A DNA stretch of 64,000 nt, taken from NCBI RefSeq assembly GCF_963678975.1, contig NC_089274.1:44732075-44796074 (forward strand). Reading direction: 5' to 3'. This stretch comes from Dysidea avara. Taxonomy: Eukaryota; Porifera; Demospongiae; Dictyoceratida; Dysideidae. Within the stretch, counting starts at the first letter, position 1. Each line of letters starts with the position of its first letter. The position numbers and the translations under genes were made by a program. A model generated the notes under the pieces. The model worked only from the letters and a program-made list of their open reading frames with translations. It was not told where the DNA came from and made no database searches. Positions 57,736 to 64,000 of this stretch are shown piece after piece.

Positions 57736-59945
57736 CTCTAATGTAGGGATCTCCCTTCTCCTATAGTCTCCAACCCTTTTACGCCAGTCACTTTAGATTG
57801 GCAGTACTTGCTATAAAAAAGGGTTACAGAGAGCACTGCAAGTCATCAGAAACTGACTGGTGTAAAAGGGTCAATAGTGCCAGACTATTTCTACTATGGC
57901 TATGATTGTATGTACAAAGCTGTATAGGTTTACAATGAAACTAGTCTCTGATTGCCTACCTACCCATAATAGGAGCATCACTCTAAAGAGTGGCATTAGA
58001 GGTTACTTGCTAGTTCATGCTATCACTCAAGCACTTTTACTGCTAGTTTGTGTGAAGTATGTATCTAGCTAGTATCTCCAGCCAGAATGAGGCCATAGAA
58101 ACCAATGCAACCTCTTGTATCAACCACTGCATTGGCCATTTTCAGCATAAATACATTTAGAAGTTATTGCATGTACACTTTCAATGAAAAAGACACAATG
58201 TATTATCTTCAAAAACAGCTGACCAATTTCTGGCTCTTAATTCTAGTGATGGTGTTTGAAAAGTTATCGTAACATCAAGCAACTGTCTCTTATTGGAGCT
58301 TTACATTTTCACCTGTCAACAACACTATGATGTAAGTACTTTTCAGCCCCCTTGTGATAGCAAACAAACTATCACATGGTTAGAAAACAGTCAATACATG
58401 TCCTATCAAGCACTTGCATCAACAAATTCAGATACAAGCCACACTTCTTATGAGAGGGCAGCTCTCAACTTTAAGACAAAAGTCCAAGATTGCAATGTGG
58501 CTACTATATGAGGAATTTTTGTTATATGAGTAATAGCTATTAACAGAGTTGGGAATAATTAATTACTCTACATAATAAATTACTTCAATACATCATATCA
58601 TAGATACTATACTAATAACACGAGGTTGGGAGCTCGGGGTTGGGAGCTCCGTTCGTGAACTCAATATAACATGTACATTCCAAATAAGCACTCCTCGTAG
58701 TTTCACACATTTACCTTTCGGTTGGTGAAGGGCTGGCTATATATTTAGATACCAACTTCGCTAAGGGTAGTAAAGAACCAAGGAAGTGTATAGGATGGTG
58801 TATGAGCAAGTATTTCTTTGCAATAATTCAGCTCAAATTGTCTTGTAGCACGTAAATTGGGAAACACCACAAAACTGTACTGTGTACGCTTTGCCAAGTC
58901 TTTGAAGACATACAGTGAAAACTAACAGAATTGTATTAAAGCAGAAACAATTCCAAAGGGCTTGTGCCACGCATTGGTACGGTTCAATGCTTTTTCCAGA
59001 AGTTTTTTAGTACTATATAACCAAGCAAGAAGTGACAGTTGGTGTACCTGTTTCAGATATTTCCATACTAAGCATCCTCCAAACAATTTTTGAAAATTAT
59101 GGTGAAGCTAAGTGATTCAAGAGTGGCTTAGTGTAGCAATCACGTTTTATACGGACGAACTTACAGCTCACGGAAAAAGTACCAAATCCCATACTGTGAT
59201 AACAGAGCATAGTAACTGAGATAGGAACGTAACTACTGACATGATGTAACCATCAAATTAATTACTTTCAGTATAACGAGGAGTCAGGAGTGCCAGCACA
59301 CATAACAGAGCTTATGATCCCATGCTATTGATATAGTAACTATGGTAATATAACTAGTTACATCATCCCTTGAATACGTAACTAGAATATACAACCAAAA
59401 CACTCTGCAGTTTTGCACCATACATGCTACAGCCAAAATTGAGTGGGCTAATTGCAGATACATTCTATGTACTGTTCCCCATAATTCAGACAGAACAGTA
59501 GCTGAAACCAATGTGAAATGAAAGAACTCGTGAAGTGCAGATACTCTCCAACAATTTGTTACTTTATTATTGATGACAACTATATATTAGATTTATAGGT
59601 GGAAACTATTAGCCTTATGATCAAAGACAAAGGAAATTTAATGCAGTTGTCATACATGCTACTAAAATTTACATGAAGAAGTGGGTCTACAGGTGCCAAT
59701 ATTAATATTTTGGACTTTTCAAGTTGAATAATAGCTAAAGCATACAAAATTACACTTATTTAGTTTCCTCCTTCTTTGTTTGCCAAAGAAAGAGCTATTG
59801 AGTGTAGCGCATCAATGAAACAAAGATAGGGGCTACGTTTTCATCTTTGCCAAGATAAAAGGGGCTTTATTTGATACCTACCAAGGAATGTTTTTCTTGA
59901 AGTACAAAAGAAACACTTCACTACAAACTGTATAATTGCAATATA
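57736..59945. other. No gene seen
   Basis: Noncoding AT-rich DNA. 58550-58570 (AGTTGGGAATAATTAATTAC) may be the end of a GTAAC-type hAT MITE whose body extends towards 59370, but I could not define its other end. GGTTGGGAGCTC is directly repeated at 58625-58648. Confidence 0.45.
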
Positions 59946-60763
59946 TGTGACCGAACTTTGGAAAACCGTCGATCTACGCACAATACTACTTTTGTAATAA
60001 AACGCATTTAAAAACAATGGGCAAAAAATGCACGCTCCAGAACAAAATTTATGCAAGTTTTTATTTCCTCACTGGTGGTTGAATTAACTGGATAAATCCT
60101 AGGCATCATCGTATTTGCCTGTTCATAGGGAATACAAAAATCCCTGTTTAATCTCCATACACAAAAGTATTTCAAAGTTAGACATTTGTTTACGTTGCGG
60201 TGACAAAAGAATTTACTGACGGTCGTTCTTCAATAAATTCGCCTTCCTTCTTGAACATGGAAGCATACCTTGGGAAAAACTATACCTTGGTGGATTCACA
60301 AATTCATGGTGAACACAATTAGCCAAGATTCAATTCCATGCGTTGTTGTATTATTATTATTAGCACTTTACAGTGGCCTGCACTGAAGGTCTGACAGCAA
60401 CATGTGCTGCAGCCTTTGGATTAACCTAACCTAACAAACTGGAACTGGAGACTTAAAGATTACATGACCTAGCTAACAATAAGATGAAACAGAAAAGGGC
60501 CAAAGAAAGGAAAAAATCTCTCCTATCCCAGTATTAGTAAGTTATGGCTTATGTAAGTGCCTGTAGGTTATTTTCTCGATAGCTTCTGTACATATCAATT
60601 CATTTGCTTGTCTGGCTGTCTAGAGCTGTGTTTCCAACAATCCTTAACTTATGAAGCTGAAACTTAACCAGTCTATTCCTCTGTCCCTGTAGACAACAAA
60701 GAACAAATAAAATGAATTTTGAAAAATGTGCGGATACCAACGGTTTTCTAAAATTAGGTCACA
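59946..60763. mobile_element. TGTGACCG-ended MITE, 818 bp, related to the 50-kb array ends
   Basis: The left end TGTGACCGAACTTT and right end (complement TGTGACCTAATTT) are flanked by TA. Beyond the tip, sequence such as CGTCGATCTACGCACAA parallels the GCTTCGACGCACAA of the array unit. A LINE-like tail in minus orientation (complement of TATTATTATTATTAGCACTT) is nested at about 60347-60420. A small hairpin (TACTCTCCT..AGGAGAGTA) abuts the right end. Confidence 0.68.
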
Positions 60764-61203
60764 TATACTCTCCTATGTGGAAGAGGAGAGTATAATGATA
60801 CTTCGTAGAGTATTTGGGTAATGCGATTCTATAGCTAAGTTGCTAGCTAATCACTCAGCTATAATTTGTACATACACAGTAAATTCAAATGGATCAATTT
60901 GACCTCCATGGGTAAGTTTAAACTACAGAAAATTTGGTTAAAATGACCATTGTTGTAACCAGGGTAGGCATTTGAACTAAATCAGTCAAAATAACTAGGG
61001 AAGATCAATATAACTAGGATGTTGAATTAACATATGATGACTAGCTACATGGTTAAATTTACAGTACACTGGTCGTTATAACATTTTTGTTACATTCCAC
61101 AATCAAAAGTGATGGATAACATAGTTTAAATACATTTTGAAAACTCTATGGGATCAGGTATGATTAAAGTATCAAGATGCAGTTATCAGGACACGTATGG
61201 TAC

Positions 61204-61401
61204 TGCTCAAACATAACGTTACGCCATCTCGCAAGACTGCAAGCAATCAAAAACTCACTAATTAAAGATGTGGCACCCATTTTGCTTGTGAGGATTTATC
61301 CCATTTCGTTTGGATACTCGTGAGTGAAACTAGTGCCACACCCTTTACTTAGCAAGTTATTAATCACTCGCACTATTGTGAGACGACGTTACATTTGAGC
61401 A
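61204..61401. mobile_element. Small MITE with TGCTCAAA ends
   Basis: TGCTCAAACATAACGTTACG and TAACGTT/TTTGAGCA at the right form inverted arms of about 70 bp that remain alignable to GATGTGGCAC / GTGCCACACC. It is followed at once by another CACTGTAAATTCAAATGG terminus. Confidence 0.6.
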
Positions 61402-61404
61402 CAC

Positions 61405-62605
61405 TGTAAATTCAAATGGGTATATTGCTCGGACAGTGCCCATGGCCACAGAGTTTTTTTATCCACTTGATGATGTTCTGAGCCTTCATTTATTACCTGC
61501 TATGACTGGCCAACCAGCATCTGGTCCAACTGAACGAGAGCTTCTTTCGTTGCCAGCTCGCCTTGGTGGGCTTGGTGTCATTGTTCCCACTGCTCATTTT
61601 TCCTCTCTCATCTTGTAGTAGCGTTGCAGCCCCTCTAATTGACCATCTATTGAGACAATGTACTTCCTGTGTTCTTGATATCTATCAACAGATGTACCAG
61701 TGCAAACGCATGTTGAGGGTCTCTCACCGCAATGATCTATCTGCTCGGGCAAGCTCGCTTTCTGAACATCTGTCCCCACACTTGCAATGCGCCTTTGAAG
61801 CTGCCTCAGAGCGAGGTGCGTCATGTTGGTTAACAACCCTTCCAATTGCTGAGCATGGGTTTGCTTTACCCAAAGGGGAATTTCATGATGCCTTATATTT
61901 AAGATTTGGCTGGCAACCAGTGAACCTGCCTGGCAACCAGTGAACCTGCCTCAAACATGTGTATGTGGAAAGTCATTTTCTGTGGAGCATGCTTTTAGTT
62001 GTCCGTGTGGTGGATTTCCATCTATTTGCCACAATGAAGTTCGTGACTTAACTGCGAGTCTACTGAGTGAGGTGTGTTGTGATGTTGGTGTTGAGCCTGC
62101 TCTGCTTCCTGTAGATTGTGAACCTCTCCGATATGTTACTGCCAACAGAGAAGATGGAGCACAACTTGATGTTGTTGCTAGGGACTTTTGAGGTCGGAAC
62201 AAGCAGCGTGCATTTTTTGACATTAGGGTGTTTAATCCTTTTGCGTGCTCCTATTCTCGCTCCCCACTCCCAAGGTGCTACCAAGTTCATGAACAGGAGC
62301 AACGTCAAGCATAAGATGAATGGACTCGGGAAGTGGAGAGAGCTGGTTTTTCCTCTTTAGTTTTTGCAGCCATGGGACCTACTGCAACTACCGTCTTTCG
62401 GAAACTTGCCTCTATGTTGGCTGAGAAGCGGAATGTGAATTACAGTTATTGTTTATTCTGGGTTCGATATCGGTTGTGTTTTTCTTTGTTGAGGTCTGCT
62501 GTGATGTGCTTACGGGGTCATCGGTCATCAACTAGTCATCCGATACCATCTATGGTCAATCTGACCTATTCTGAGGGTCACCTTGAGTCTGGCACCCTCA
62601 ATTGA
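61405..62605 (+). pseudogene. Unusual retroelement C-terminal region, multiply broken
   Basis: The plus strand encodes, across shifting frames: ERELLSLPARLGGLGV (the block after the RT), GASCWLTTLPIAEHGFALP, CVCGKSFSVEHAFSCPCGGF (C/H cluster), CHNEVRDLTASLLSEVCCDV, GAQLDVVARDF, then FFDIRVFNP and MGPTATTVFRKLASML with the CLRGHRSS end. Breaks: a frame change near 61605; a 20-bp tandem duplication (TGGCAACCAGTGAACCTGCC at 61911 and 61931) that shifts the frame; and a TGA where the family has the Trp of GFWGS (about 62189). It is longer than the two copies at 21.3-23.0 kb. Confidence 0.75.
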
Positions 62606-62921
62606 ATTGTTTCATGATCAGTAACTGGTACCCTCCAGCTGTCCAGCACTTGACAGCCAGTGCTGGGGTGGTAAGCAAGGGCAGTCCATCGGTACAAATG
62701 AGATATAGTCATATTACCCAGATGTCCCATAGTCTCTTCAACCTCTAGCTAAGTGTTTGAAATAACCTTACCATCATGGTCATTTTAACCATCTGTTGTA
62801 AAATTAACTCTCATCACAAAAAAATGTTTGTTTGTTTACACTAATTAATGAGTCAGTCATCATTAGTAGTAGCATACATTAATCTATCTATGACACATAT
62901 TCATGACAATACTTAAACATG
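62606..62921. other. No gene seen
   Basis: Tail of the retroelement insertion and interior of the long inverted repeat. 62765-62800 contains a short ATGGTCATTTTAACCAT palindrome. Confidence 0.5.
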
Positions 62922-63293
62922 CCTGATCTTATAGAGTTTTCAAAAATTGTATATAAAATCTATGTTCTCTATGTTCACTTTTGATTGTGGGATGTAACAG
63001 TATTAACCACAAATGTTATAACGACCAGTGTACCAATGTAAATTTAACCATTTAGCCGATCATCTAATATTTACTATTGTAGACTTGACAATACATACTG
63101 GAATTACCAAATATGTTAATTCAACATCCTAAGTGAACAGTTAGATTGACCTCTCCTAGTTATTTTGACTGATTTAGTTCAAATGTCTATCCCAGTTATA
63201 ACCACCTTTAGATGGTTATTTTAACCAAAATTTCTGTAGTTTAAATTTACCTATGGAGGTCAAATTAACCCATTTGAATAAGTAATAGTTGTA

Positions 63294-63463
63294 TCATGTA
63301 CCCGAGTGATTTGCCTGATATGTACACCCAAGCTCAAGGGCCGTTAGGCCCGAGAGCGTGGGCGTACATATCATTTGCCTGATATGTACACCCAAGCTCG
63401 AGGGCTGTTAGGCCCGAGAGCGTGGGTGTACATATCAGGCAAATCACGAGGGAACGTGATACA
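63294..63463. repeat. 170-bp palindrome with internal GATATGTACACCCA duplications
   Basis: GTATCATGTACCCGAGTGAT at the left pairs with ATCACGAGGGAACGTGATAC at the right. Between them the block TTTGCCTGATATGTACACCC..GTTAGGCCCGAGAGCGTGGG occurs twice in direct orientation and is itself an inverted repeat. It is a compact complex hairpin. Confidence 0.78.
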
Positions 63464-63574
63464 ACTGATATGTACCATGTAGGCTAATAGCCTACTGTGG
63501 TGGGCGACTAACCACCCAAGCCAATACGAGGCAACCCGCTGGATTTATTATATAGAGAGTCTCGTAAAATTTGA

Positions 63575-63967
63575 TTATGGGTCAGCAGCAAGTAATGTTG
63601 CAGTTACGTTTGTTAGCATAAACGGGAAAATTCTATGAATATCACGGAAACACTCAATGTTGCAATTTAACAAGTGTTTCAAAGTTGCTACATCGTTTAA
63701 CCACTGTTTACAATGTTTTCTAAACATCCAGAGGGGTAAGCTTCGCTGTAGAGTGGTTACCTCGTGATATACGAAAAGTGGGCGTGGTACATAATCAAAC
63801 ATGTGGACACGCGATTGTAAATTAACTATAACACTAGTTCTCACCTTAAACTTCCGTTTGTCAATTAATAGGGTGGTAAGGGTGTCAAATCGTCTTCGTA
63901 TGAGTGCTGTAGAATGCAAAATCGGGTTCATGGTTTTCATCACGTGAGTAATAATAAACTCCCACAC
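63575..63967 (-). CDS. Hypothetical protein, 130 codons
   Basis: This is the only sizeable open frame in the last kilobase with mixed, non-repetitive composition (MWEFIITHVMKTMNPIL at the start, LPLWMFRKHCKQWLNDV in the middle). I recognise no domain, signal peptide or clear membrane helix. It begins near the window edge and its upstream context is cut off. It may be an exon, a repeat-encoded frame or chance. Confidence 0.25.
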   Translation of the reverse strand: MWEFIITHVMKTMNPILHSTALIRRRFDTLTTLLIDKRKFKVRTSVIVNLQSRVHMFDYVPRPLFVYHEVTTLQRSLPLWMFRKHCKQWLNDVATLKHLLNCNIECFRDIHRIFPFMLTNVTATLLAADP

Positions 63968-64000
63968 TCGAATACTGCCAGGATTCTTATAAAAACAAAC

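Larger units (their letters stand above)
60875..63281. mobile_element. Long inverted repeat enclosing a decayed retroelement
   Basis: The left arm (60875-61163) and right arm (62922-63281) are diverged inverted copies, sharing TTGACCTCCATGGGTAA, AACTAAATCAGTCAAAATAA, GGATGTTGAATTAACATAT and ACACTGGTCGTTATAACAT. The left tip CACAGTAAATTC resembles the TA-flanked MITE at 36.2 kb; the right tip is eroded. Inside are a smaller MITE and the retroelement pseudogene. Confidence 0.7.

Noticed and set aside
1..64000. CRISPR arrays, bacterial operons or phage
   Set aside because: Repeats are direct tandem or inverted without regular unique spacers, and genes have introns and TATA/poly(A) signals; this is eukaryotic DNA.
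1..64000. tRNA or rRNA genes
   Set aside because: I looked for cloverleaf-like B-box (GGTTCGAATCC-type) and conserved rRNA words and found none I could defend by eye; a tRNAscan run would be decisive.

Overview
The window looks like nuclear DNA of a metazoan. It is AT-rich, with spliced genes carrying canonical GT-AG introns and dense nested transposons, mostly palindromic miniature inverted-repeat elements (MITEs) and 5'-truncated non-LTR retrotransposons (LINEs). The repeat style and short introns suggest a demosponge, but this is an inference; nothing here proves the phylum.

Only two loci look like intact host genes. (1) At 5244-7085 (+) an intronless, TATA-box-driven gene encodes a 613-residue group II PLP-dependent amino acid decarboxylase. 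(2) At 20897-15733 (-) I assembled a four-exon gene for a proton-coupled oligopeptide transporter (POT/SLC15 family, closest in feel to SLC15A4). It is accompanied on the same strand by three partial copies of its C-terminal exons: a last-exon scrap at 3.0 kb, a frameshifted copy at 35.5-37.3 kb, and an open two-exon copy without an N-terminal half at 47.5-48.2 kb.

The rest is mobile DNA. From left to right: a LINE relic (1.2-2.0 kb); an AGCTAGC-rich minisatellite (3.5-4.8 kb); MITEs with clear ends and target-site duplications at 8.4-9.0, 9.3-10.0, 10.9-12.1 and 13.0-13.5 kb; two LINE tails inside transporter intron 1; head-to-head copies of an unusual retroelement domain (C/H cluster plus nuclease-like motifs) inside another LINE (21-24 kb); a LINE inserted in one arm of a palindromic MITE (24.5-26.4 kb); a higher-order minisatellite (28.2-28.9 kb); a Harbinger-like element hosting a foldback element and a LINE (30.2-31.8 kb); further foldback elements (33.0, 33.6-34.7, 40.5-40.8 kb); a 3-kb satellite of about 30-bp monomers (41-44 kb); a transposon-bounded array of 1212-bp units (50.1-54.4 kb); and a long inverted repeat around a decayed copy of the same unusual retroelement (60.9-63.3 kb).

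Two patterns cut across these classes. A short unit with core ACTCTAATAGAGCAGTCA recurs at more than a dozen unrelated loci, and a GAGGTGGTCTTATTA module occurs both as a tandem minisatellite and in the arms of foldback elements. Coordinates of repeat edges were read by eye and may be off by a few bases unless a target duplication is given.
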